Source of the DNA: Carposina sasakii
Taxonomy: Eukaryota > Arthropoda > Insecta > Lepidoptera > Carposinidae
Length of the DNA stretch: 64,000 nt
NCBI GenBank assembly: GCA_014607495.2
Contig: CP053170.1
Span: 3,224,001-3,288,000 of the forward strand
Reading direction: 5' to 3'
Shown here: positions 1-10,600 of the stretch, in pieces
Layout of the letters: the number at the start of each line of letters is the position of its first letter
How positions within the stretch are numbered: the stretch's first letter is position 1
Notes under the pieces: model-generated
What the model was told of the DNA's origin: nothing
Database searches by the model: none
The model's input: the letters and a program-made list of their open reading frames with translations, nothing else
Translations under genes and position numbers: made by a program

Positions 1-187
1 GGTGTACCAAAGAACCTTGATGAAGCAACATGGGATTGAGGTTGTAAAGTTAACGTCTTTAGGTAAACTAACGGAGACGGACGAAGTGGCCGATTTGATT
101 TTGTTTGTGGCTGGAGATGAAGCTAGAAGCATTACTGGGACTACAGTGGTCTGTGACAATGGGGTCACGTTGAAATGTGTTAGTTAG
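1..187 (+). CDS. 3' end of a short-chain dehydrogenase/reductase (SDR), apparently frameshifted
   Basis: This is the carboxyl end of a classical SDR, an NAD(P)-dependent oxidoreductase of the FabG-like group common in Lepidoptera. The last ~44 codons contain GKLTETDEVADLILF and ARSITGTTVVCDNG, the usual C-terminal SDR blocks, and end at TAG 185-187. The Rossmann nucleotide-binding part lies outside the window. The first ~36 bases read GVPKNLDEATWD in frame 1, whereas the conserved tail is in frame 2. One extra T near 37-38 accounts for the switch, so the copy is either a decaying gene or carries a sequence error. The family is recognised from these motifs; the substrate cannot be told. Confidence 0.72.
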   Translation, partial: VYQRTLMKQHGIEVVKLTSLGKLTETDEVADLILFVAGDEARSITGTTVVCDNGVTLKCVS

Positions 188-254
188 ATATACATACATA
201 GGGACACACTACTGTGTTCCCAAATGGGGCAGCCAGAACTGCAGGATTAGATTT

Positions 255-400
255 ATTTGGATACTGACTGGTGGGAAGTTGAAAGCATCACCAGGACTAC
301 AATGGTCTGTGATAATGGGGTCACGTTGAAACGTGTAAGTTAGACATACAAAGGGACACATATCTGTGTTCCAAAAATGGCGTAGCCAGAACTGCAGTAT
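255..400 (+). pseudogene. Partial tandem copy of the SDR last exon and its 3' flank
   Basis: Bases ~262-395 repeat ~105-246 with substitutions. Both contain the codons for the terminal TTxVCDNGVTLK block, a TTAG end, then similar flank (GGGACACA, TGTGTTCC, AGCCAGAACTGCAG). The copy lacks the upstream catalytic part and has no start codon of its own, so it is a duplicated gene end and not a gene. Its spacing of about 155 bp from the parent suggests a local tandem duplication. Confidence 0.7.
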
Positions 401-738
401 CACGAAGGAGATTGTAGAATCTACAGCGACGTTTAACAAAGCGGGGCAAGATGTAAAAGACCAGTGACAGGTTGCTAACTCGTCAGCTACTTAACGCATT
501 TGTTGCGTTTTAATAGCCTTGCATTGTGCTAATGTTATTTTGTACCTATGTATTTTTAATATTATACCCATAACATAAGACAATAGCCATAATAAGTAAT
601 AACACTTATCGAAACAATACGGCTTAATGTTTTATTTCCACAATAATAACCTTTAAGATTTTCAACATACAAATACAAAGTGTATTTGTGTTACTTTTTA
701 GTTGCAATTCTTCAATATTGTATGTACATTGTTCAGTA
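401..738. other. AT-rich intergenic DNA
   Basis: Beyond the duplicated SDR tail there is AT-rich sequence with several short poly-T and ATAATA runs. I see no coding exon, RNA gene or repeat that I can name. It presumably contains the SDR 3' UTR. Confidence 0.5.
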
Positions 739-1002
739 TACAGGGTGTAACAGAAAGGGTATGTTAAGCGAAAAGCTATGTAAATAGCCCACTATAGAGA
801 ACCTTTTCCAAAATTTGAGACTCGAAATCACATTTTTATTTTTCAAGATTGTATGAAAATTCCTGAGATATTTAAAAATTCTCCATACTTTCGGGAAAAA
901 TAAACATGTGATTTCGGGTCTCAAATTTTGTGGATAGGTTCTCTACAGTGGGCTATTTACATAGCTTTTTGCTTAACATACCCTTTTTGTTACACCCTGT
1001 AT
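739..1002. mobile_element. Foldback MITE, TACAGGGTGTAAC type
   Basis: The two ends are long imperfect inverted repeats. TACAGGGTGTAAC, then ATGTTAAGC, AAAAGCTATG and TAGCCCACT, is mirrored by AGTGGGCTA, CATAGCTTTT, GCTTAACAT and GTTACACCCTGTA. It is flanked by TA on both sides, fitting a TA target duplication. It has no coding capacity. Short relatives lie at 1119-1162, where only the two tips remain, and at ~8094-8150. Confidence 0.8.
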
Positions 1003-1339
1003 AACCTTTTCGCATTTAAACTGTAAGAATAATAAAAAATACGAAATTGACTTAATATTTCACTAAGATAGTACTTATGCGTACTGCTGTAAAACTATAT
1101 GTCTAATGTGCATACTATACAGGGTGTAACAAATGGGGTAAACCGACGACACCCTGCATATTATGTACGTATAATAAATCTGTTTGTATATTATCTTACT
1201 AATAGGTACTATAAACGCGAAAGTTTTTAAGTATGGATAGATGGACGGATGGAGTTAGCTGACACCCTGGATTAATACATAGGCTTTTTATCCCCGGAAA
1301 ATATTTTATACCGGATAGTTTAGACATTTTGTTTTTTCT

Positions 1340-1378
1340 GCAGTCCACGCGGACGAAGTCGCAGGCGTCCACTAGTTA
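1340..1378 (-). repeat. 3' fragment of a GGACGCCCGCG-type retroposon
   Basis: CTGCAGTCCACGCGGACGAA followed by GTCGCAGGCGTCCACTAG is the reverse complement of the ACTAGTGGACGCC terminus found many times in this window. Only the tip is present, and no coding sequence is attached. Confidence 0.7.
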
Positions 1379-1675
1379 TAAGATGTAGCAGTAAAAAAAA
1401 ATATGGGGCCTTTTGAGAGTCAATAGAAAAACTATTAAACTATATTTTTCTATTTAATTTTTGCCTGTCTGTCTGTATGTTTGTTCGTGCATCACGCAAA
1501 AACTACAGGATAAAATTGAATATGTACTTTTGCACTGTTTTATTAGGTATGTATATGAGGTGTTTTTTCACACAATACTTTTTGCTTGAGGCAGGCGTCC
1601 ACTAGATTTAAATAAAAAAAATCGTGAGCTAACTTGTGTCATAACGATATTTATTGTATTTCAATAGATAGTATT

Positions 1676-4600
1676 CTATTTATTACCTAATTTCTTATGT
1701 AGTTTTAGTAATGGCGCGTTCTTACTTTTCCTCTTCTCTTTTTTGATCGCTCCTGATTTGAGAGAGTTCTTCATTACCTGTAATATACGAGCATATTTTA
1801 GACACTTGTTACTACGTACAAGAGCGGGTCCAGGATTTGTTTCTGGGGGGATACAAAGTGCAGGATTTGTTTCTGGGGGGATACAAAGTGCAGGATTTGT
1901 TTCTGGGGGGATACAAAGTGCAGGATTTGTTTCTGGGGGGATACAAAGTGCAGGATATGTTTCTGGGGGGATACAAAGTGCAGGATATGTTTCTGGGGGG
2001 ATACAAAGTGCAGGATTTGTTTCTGGGGGGATACAAAGTGCAGGATTTGTTTCTGGGGGGATACAAAGTGCAGGATTTGTTTCTGGGGGGATACAAAGTG
2101 CAGGATATGTTTCTGGGGGGCACGACGTGCAGGATTTGTTTGTTTTTTCCCCTGCCAAACTTTTTTATTGTCACTGTTCTATCTATCTATCTATACAGCC
2201 TCTTACACCCACTGGTGAGTAAAGGCCTCCTCTTCCCTATGCCACTGTCCTCTGTCCTGGGCCAACCTCATCCACTGTTGCTGTCCAGCAACCCTTCGGA
2301 TATAATCTGACCATCGGGCGATTGGTCTGCCGCTCGGTTTTAAAGCGTCCCTTGGCCACCATTCCGTCACCGCCTTGGTCCATCGACCATCATCCCTCCT
2401 GGCCAAATGTCCCGCCCACCTCCACTTCAGCCTCGCGATACGCTTACCCACAGTTATTTACTGTACCTGGATTTATATCAAGCTCAGTGTGCTTATTGTA
2501 CAATTATCTTTTGTGAAATATATTATTACTAGTGGACGCCCGCGACTCCGTCCGCGTGGACTGCAGAAAAAACAAAATGTCCAAATTATACAGGACTATT
2601 TCACCCCCAAACTGGTAAAAATTTCAAAATGCTAGAACAAACGATTTTTTGTTTCTTATGACGTGATATTTGACGAACTTGCATACTAACTTTCAACCCT
2701 TATTTCACCCCTTAGCTGGTCGAAATTTCAAAAATGCTAGAACAAATGTTTAATGATTTCTTATCAAGTGCTTAAATATAAAGTTTCATGGTTTTATCTT
2801 TTAAAATTAAGAAATCCCATACAAACTTTCAACCTCTATTTCAACCCCTTCATCCCTTTTTTTTCGAAATAAAAAGTAGCCTATGTTCTGTCTCAGGGTC
2901 TAAAGATTGTCTGTACCAAATTTCATCAAAATCGGTTGCGAGGTTTAAGCGGGAAAGCGTAACAGACAGACAGACAGAGTTACTTTCGCATTTATAATAT
3001 TAGTTGGGATTATAAACGGACAAAGGGCAGATTTGATATTTTGGAGGGCGGTGAGGAAGAGCACATTCGACTACAAGTAGCTATGTGATGGAATGTAGGT
3101 ATCAGATAGGTCTATTTGAAGGATAAAGTTGATGCTGTTTATTAATTAGCACTATGCCTATTAGGAAATCTGCCTTTAACCACCTATTTTTTAAATCTTA
3201 CCTCCAAAGCATTTTCATCCTTCTCCACAAGAGCTAGAGGATCGTTCAGGGTAGGGTACTTGAAAGAGAAGCCCCGAGGGTAAACCGGTCTGGAGATAAG
3301 GGTGTCCAATCTTCTCTTCTTGACCTGCAACGCTTTGTCAATGGTCGGGTCCATTTCTTTGCAAGGTCTGTATTGGAGTCAAGGAGTAAAAAGTTTCAGG
3401 ATATAAATAGCTCTTTACTGGTCAATAAGTTCATTTACTTAAAGAATCCAATGATACCTCTCATGCTTACACGCGAAGCTTACAAGCTGTTTAAGCTCTC
3501 TCTAGAGTCTAGAGCAGGGGTTCCCAAACTTTTTTCTCATAGACCCCTTTCAAAAGTTAACTGATTCTGGTGGACCCCCTACAGGCCTACACCACACCAA
3601 ATTAATTTGATAATCGAGTCTCCTGTGGACCCCTGGGGATCCACCTGGACCACTTTGGAAACCACTGGTCTAGAGCATGCCAAAGTAATATACTTAAACA
3701 CAAAATTACATACATAGATACATTAACTCGAAAAACATAACCTTTTTTCTGGCGCAGTCGGGTAAACAAAAACAACAAACGAACAGAGAAATAAAAACTT
3801 TTTAAAAACGCCCAAAAAGATTTTTCAAAATCTTATTTTGAAATTTTAAAAAAAGGATACACATCATCATTATCTAGAATCATGTCCATTTCCTTAGCAG
3901 CTTTCTCCCTCCAACCCAAGGCTTGCGTCACTCGGCGTCTCTTCAACATTAATACATCTATCTCACGTCCTAACGAGACTATTTCCCGTAATGTTGGCAA
4001 CACTTGCGGCTCTATCGGGAAGGGTGGCAACTCTGATGCTGGAAAACAAATTTTTATCAATGTTGATATACCTATAGTTCTGGTAACACCGATAAATAAA
4101 TGAAAGATACATTTAAAATATTACTGTTTACTACACATTAAACTAGTCCCACACCTAGATCCCGAAGGTCTTGTAATGTGGTACGTTTGCACTTACTTTT
4201 ATTCACTATGGGTGCGCCCACCACCGGGCCCTACACCCTCCACTGACCCTCGGATCTGATAACTCATAATTGCGACAACAGGCACTTGCACTAACTACAA
4301 TCGCCATGAGAAACCAGACCCGAGCACCTAGCATGCAAGACGATACATTGCACCATTCCGAAATCAAAAACTAGATAAATAATCTACATATGTTTCGCCA
4401 ACAACCGTGGCATCCTCATTACTTACTTTTATTTAAAGTTCTGCACATTTTGGTGTAAAGATAGGCCTCTGCTGGCTCGACCATTAATATAGTTAGGCCT
4501 TCCTTACTGGCCCGGGCCGTGCGACCGCTGCGGTGAACGTAGTTCTGAAATATCACACAAAAAACATGGAGTTTGTCATTTATTTATATTTGGATACCTG

Positions 4601-7600
4601 ACAGCGCCATCTGTATAGCATGGCGTATACTAAATAGCTTGTTTGTTTATATCCATTTTCATCATAGATGTCGCTGATTATCTTAGTAGCTAGTAAAACA
4701 ATGTTTTTACCAGTTAGCCTATTAAAGCCCACGTGGTAAGGAGCCTACCACTGCTTTTCGGGCACAAATACAACAATTTAGCCACCGGCAACGAATCCAA
4801 CAGAAAATGTTTTCTGTGAAATACAAAATAGGTATTATAAGCTATTTAGTGTCAAAGCCTCGTCCGTTAAATAGCAGGGTGTACCACGGGCAGGTGAGGT
4901 TGACTTTGGGTCCTAAGGTATTAGTCGAGTCCACTTACACCCCTTAATAGATAACTGGTGAAAAGTGGGTGTGTAAAAGCCAGTATGATAATACTGTGAC
5001 AGCCAGTATACGAATACTGTGACAGCCAGTATAATAATACTATGACAGCCAGTATAATAATACTGTGACAGCCAGTATGATAATACTGTGACAGCCAGTA
5101 TACTAATACTGTGACAGCCAGTATAATAATACTATGACAGCCAATATAATAATACTATGACAGCCAGTATAATACTCGTACTGTGACAGCCAGTATAATA
5201 ATACTGTGACAGCCAGTATAATAATACTGTGACAGCCAGTATAATAATACTATGACAGCCAGTATAATACTGTGACAGCCAGTATAATAATACTGTGACA
5301 GCCAGTATAATAACTCATTTATCGAGGTAACTAATGAACCATTTTTGTTAGTTACAAATTATATACTAGGATTCTATGCACCTACCTCCGCAGTCCTGGG
5401 CACCTGGTAATGCACCACATGGTCCACATCCGGGATGTCCAGTCCGCGCGCCGCCACATCTGTAGCCACTAGCACTCCGTGAGGATCGTCTCTGAACCTG
5501 AGTTAGTATAGACACTTCAATTAATTTGACATGTCCTCTGCTACGGGGTTTCAGATGAGTGGATTATACAGATCTAAAACAAAGTAAAAAAGCCGACAAG
5601 TGCGAGTTGAACTCGCGTGAAGAGGGTTCCGTACGATGTTACCTATCATGTTTTTTTAAATCTGACAAAAAGTTGGTACGCACAATATTGAGTGATTTAC
5701 CATGTTATTTTAATATCATGGACTTCTTATAGGTTTTCCTATAATCTATAAGGAGAAAACTAATTTCTGTATTTTTTTCAAAATTTTAGGTTCAGTAGTT
5801 TCGGAGATAAGGAAAGGAAGGAAGGGAATGGTCAATTTTCGTCTATTTTCTTGAATAACTTGGAAACTATTTATTTTAAAATTACAAAAAAATACATTTA
5901 AGATCTTCTCAACAAGACCTTTCATTTGATATGCCACACGATGCAGTTTTCAGATTTTTTTTTTTTAATTTTCCCCTTCCCCCCCAAAAATGACCCCCCA
6001 TATACAGATTTCATCTGCTCACGTCACACCTCTGTGTTTGGGTCACAGGAATTGATATGTGTACCAAATTTCAACTTAATCGGTCTAATAGATTCGGAAA
6101 TAATTGACTGTAAGCGACGGACGGACAGACACACGAGTGATCCTATAAGGGTTCCGTTTTTGTATTCAGACGTACGGAACCCTAAAAAGGGACCATCCGC
6201 CATTGAACTTACTGTTAGTGTTTGCTAACAATTGAGGTGGTTTTGACACTCGAAATATTTCTTGTTGTAACAGTCTGGTAACAGTAATGGCCGTCGGTGC
6301 CGTTTTTGTAAACGTCAAAAGCAAAATGGAAAATGTCGGATATCTGTACTCTATTATGACTCTTTTCTCTATGTACAGGGGTTAATAGATACTTTAATTT
6401 TGACTTAGACTGTCTCTATTAACCCAGTAGCACGGGACATGTCAAATTAAACAGACATAGCTCTCTCATATAATTGATGTCTATCATTTAATCCATATTT
6501 CAAATAAAAAAATAAACATTCTTCTATGCTGCTCTGGGAGTGAAAAAAAAACGTATAATACTACAGCTTCTTCTCTTTCCGGGCATACTGTACAAGTTAG
6601 TAGAGGGACAAGAGGGTCTTGGTGTTTTGTAGGCGATGGGCTGACCACCTGTCACTACTAAACGAACTTGTACATCTCAACTATACCCTCAAAATTGGTC
6701 AGAAGTGGCACCATGTGGTTCTATCGGCCCTTGGTGCTCTGCCTACCCCGTAAGGGATAAAGGCGTGATTATATGTATGTATGTAACTTGGGAACATAAT
6801 AACATACACAAAATGAAGCTTATAACACCCGCCGGTTTTTTGCGTCGGGTTAAAAATATAATCATACCTTTCCAAGTTCTTGATCCGTTGTCTCTGAGGC
6901 ATGCTCGCGTGAAGTGGTAGAGGGTTGCATTTTAATATCGTGAACAACTGCGCTAGACTGAAACATACACATATCTATATACATATAATAATTACATATA
7001 ATAAAATTGTAACGGATCGATGTTTGTGCACGCTAATCTCAGAAACAGCTGAACCGATTTCGATGCAGTTTGCAGGAATATATTGTGACAGGTCACAAGT
7101 AACATATAGGCTACTTTTTATCCCGGATAATTTCGACATTTTGTTTTTTCTGTAGTCCACGCGGACGGAGTCGTGGGCGTCCACTATCCACGTCACAATA
7201 TATTCCTGAAGACTGCATGAAATCGGTTCAGTCGTTTCTGAGATTAGTGTGCACAAACGCACAGACAAACCGACAAACAGACAAAAATTTCAAAAATCAT
7301 TATTTTGGGTACATATGCGTTAACAAAGGTCTCCTATAATATTTTTTCTCATATATCTTCCATGTACAGACAGCGATCCGTTACATTTTTATTATATGTA
7401 TAGATTGTGTCCTGGGTTCGAATCCCAGTAGGTGCAAACATTGATATGAGAAATATCAATGTTTGTTTCCTATGTCATGGATGTTTCTTAATACATGCAT
7501 TTATGTAACGTTGCTTAGTACCCACGACACAAGACTTTAGGGATCTTAGAGTGGGACTAGGTTAATGTGTTGTGTAGTGTGTGAATATTTTTTGTCTAAA

Positions 7601-10600
7601 GACTGGTAACTACATTTTCCTGCCAAATATCATTTTAAAACACTAACTTAAGCTAATGGGCGTTACCATTTTAAAATAGAGTCTAACTTAAGATAATGGG
7701 CGTTTTTCCACTAGACGACACGAACACGACAACGACGCGACCACGGCTTTTTTGGAAGCAAAAATGTATTAAATTGTATGGCTCGTTTTTCCAATAGACG
7801 ACACGACCACCCATATTAGACGAACGAAATGTCGTGATCGTGTCGGATTCGTGTCTAGAGGACAAAAGACTTAGTATAGAATAGAATATAATTCTCACCG
7901 TTTGACGCTCCCAATAGAGTTACAGAACACTATTGTCCGTCCAGGATGCCTCTTCAGAATGTAGTACAGATACGAGTCTTTATGCTCTATGGCGCACGAG
8001 ATTATGCTCTCTGTTAGCGTGTCTGCCGTACCTGAGGTAAAATAAATATGGCTGCTGTATATGTAGAGTGAAGATAGAGCGAAAAATACATATACAGGGT
8101 GTAACACAAGGGGCATGTTAAGATTAAGATTAACATACCTGTTTTGTTACAGCATGTAGAAAGATAGTTGAAAAAAATATATAAACTTTCTGTGAAAATA
8201 CATAAAATAATAATTGACCAGTGCAAGCAATGTATTTCTTACCTGAGAGAACGCCCCTAAGTTCCTTAGTAGACTCTTACGACATGCACGGAAGGAGATG
8301 CAGCTGATGTATTCTAGTGAAGCCCAAACTTACCAAAATTCTGTTGAGTAATGTCGACTACTTTTGGCTCGGTCATTCCGAACATTTTTATAAACTTGTC
8401 TATTTTCTGTTGAGGTGTCATCTTGCTTATTTTTCTGTTTATGATCTTGCCTCGATTTGTTACCTGGGAAAGGGAATATATTAACTTATTAGCTGTCACC
8501 TTCGTCTATGTGAAATATGCCATGTTTAGGCTATATCCTATATTCAGACAAAATAAATATGTAAGATTCCTTTCATTACTTACCATATAGACTTATTTAT
8601 ATATTGACGACCGATTGGTGTAGTTGGTAGTGGCCCTGCTTGCGATGCCATAGGTCCTGGGTTCGAATCCCGGTAGGTGCAAACATTGATATGTTGAATA
8701 TCGATGGTTGTTTCCGAGTCATGGATGTTTCTATACTTATCTATGTATTTATATACCGTTACTTAGTAGGTACCCACGACACAAGACCTTAGGGATCTTA
8801 ATGTGGGACTAAGTCAATGTGTTGTGAAGTGTGTGAATATTTATTATTGATTTATTTATTTGTGTAAAAACAAATGATTTTAATTTTTATAACTGGAAAG
8901 TAATTGTCATTTTTGAGTGTCAACGCGTTATTTGGAGAGTCGGCGTGTTATTTGGAGTGTAGGCACGTAATTTCTAGTATCGGCGCGATATTTGGATTGT
9001 AGGCACGTAATTTCTAATGTCAGCGCATTATTTGGAGTGACGGCGCCTTATTTGAGTGTCGGCGCGTTATTTGGATTGTAGGCACGTAATTTCTAGTGTC
9101 GGCGCGTTATTTGAGTTTCGGCGCGTTATTTGAGTTTCGGCGCGTTATTTGCAGTGAAGGCACGTAATTTCTAGTATCGGCGCGTTATATGTGTGTCGGC
9201 ACGTTATTTGGAGTGTAGGCACGTAATTCCTAGTGTCGGCGCGTTATTTGAGTGTCGGCGCATTATTTGGAGTTTAGGCGCGTAATTTCTAGTGTCAGCG
9301 CGTTATGTGGAGTGTAGGCGTCGCAGTTTTACGTTACGGAGTGTCACACAAAATGGCTACCTTAACGATGTCTCAGACGCTTATAAATGTACTCGTAAAA
9401 CCTGTTAATAATCATCCAAAATCGTTATTATTTATCTATAACCTTACCTTCTTCCCCTTCATATGTATAGGCAGATCATGCACCATAGTTAAAGTGGCAG
9501 AAAACACAAAGTTCTGTCGTGTCGCCGCTTTCTCTGGGTCTGTGTTAATTCTCTCTAGCAATGTTTTCAGTTCTTCAAAATGACCTCTTTCTACCATGCG
9601 GTCTGTCTCGTCTATGGCTAGGAATCTGAAAAAGTTTTTATATAATTAATCATTCTATTCTCTTTGTTATGCAGGGTGTTTTTATGCCGTTAACGTTTCC
9701 GAATACTAGACATTCTCCACATCATCACGGAAAATTCTCCATGAAAACATGCCTGGAAGTGTGTCTAGTTTCCAAGATATTTAGGTCCAAAGTTGAGTTA
9801 TTTATTTTTTGCTGTACCAATGAATTGATTCCATGTATGTACGGATATTAATAATGTAAAATTGTGACTTAGCTCGTGCCTCGGAAAACACGTAAAACTG
9901 CGCTTGATCCTTCTCCGGTCATATCGGCTTTCCGTCACATAGGACTATGAGAGTGACGGAATAGAGAGTGCATCTGTGTTTGGGCACACACTTGTGCACT
10001 ACAATATCTCCTTCGCATGCGCACCTGGCTAATGTAGAAATTGGTCGCCTTGACCGATACAGGGCACATAGCTCGAAGAACCAGCGGCGAAAGGTTATTG
10101 AATGGATACCATGTATCGTCAAACGCAGCGTGGGAAGGCCGTGAGATGGACGGACGACCTGGCCAAGTTCGCGGGTATCGACTGGATGCAGGCCGCTTCC
10201 GACCGTTGGCCTATGTTCAGCAGTGGACTTCTCATGCCTGAAGACGACTTACTTAATAGTATCAATCTGCTGTAAGTGTGGATGCCGGCCCAGCATCTCC
10301 CACAGCCGTCCCGGCGTGGCCACAACCACCTCAGGCCCGCAGCGCAGCACCCTGTCCTGCTTGACGGTCGCCATGCCACCTATTATGGTGGCTATACGAA
10401 TACCTGAACATGTGTGGTGTTATTTTACACAACATAATCTAAAGTAAAATACGGTTAGAGATTGTCGCACTGTTGGCACATTTAAGAAAAATCTGAAGGA
10501 TCACTAGTTGTCAATTCTTTAACTGTGCTGTCGTTTGTTTCTGTTTTTTTTTCAATGTAGATTTAGTTTCTTAGAATTAGTTTAATTTGTGTTAGATTTT

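Noticed and set aside
1743..2310. Proteins of 120-160 residues made of [14 protein letters not shown] repeats on both strands
   Set aside because: They are frames through a 30-bp minisatellite whose unit is divisible by three; no splice or start context.
3020..3110. Alternative last exon of DDX24 just below 3202
   Set aside because: A phase-compatible AG exists, but the encoded residues lack the lysine-rich tail of the family; the exon at 1676-1777 fits phase and composition better.
1831..5312. CRISPR-like arrays (30-bp and 23-bp repeats)
   Set aside because: Units are contiguous with no unique spacers and lie in introns of a eukaryotic gene.
8606..8690. A tRNA gene with GGTCCTGGGTTCGAATCCCG
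   Set aside because: At least seven copies in the window share a 160-bp tail and end in AT-rich runs; a tRNA-derived SINE explains them.
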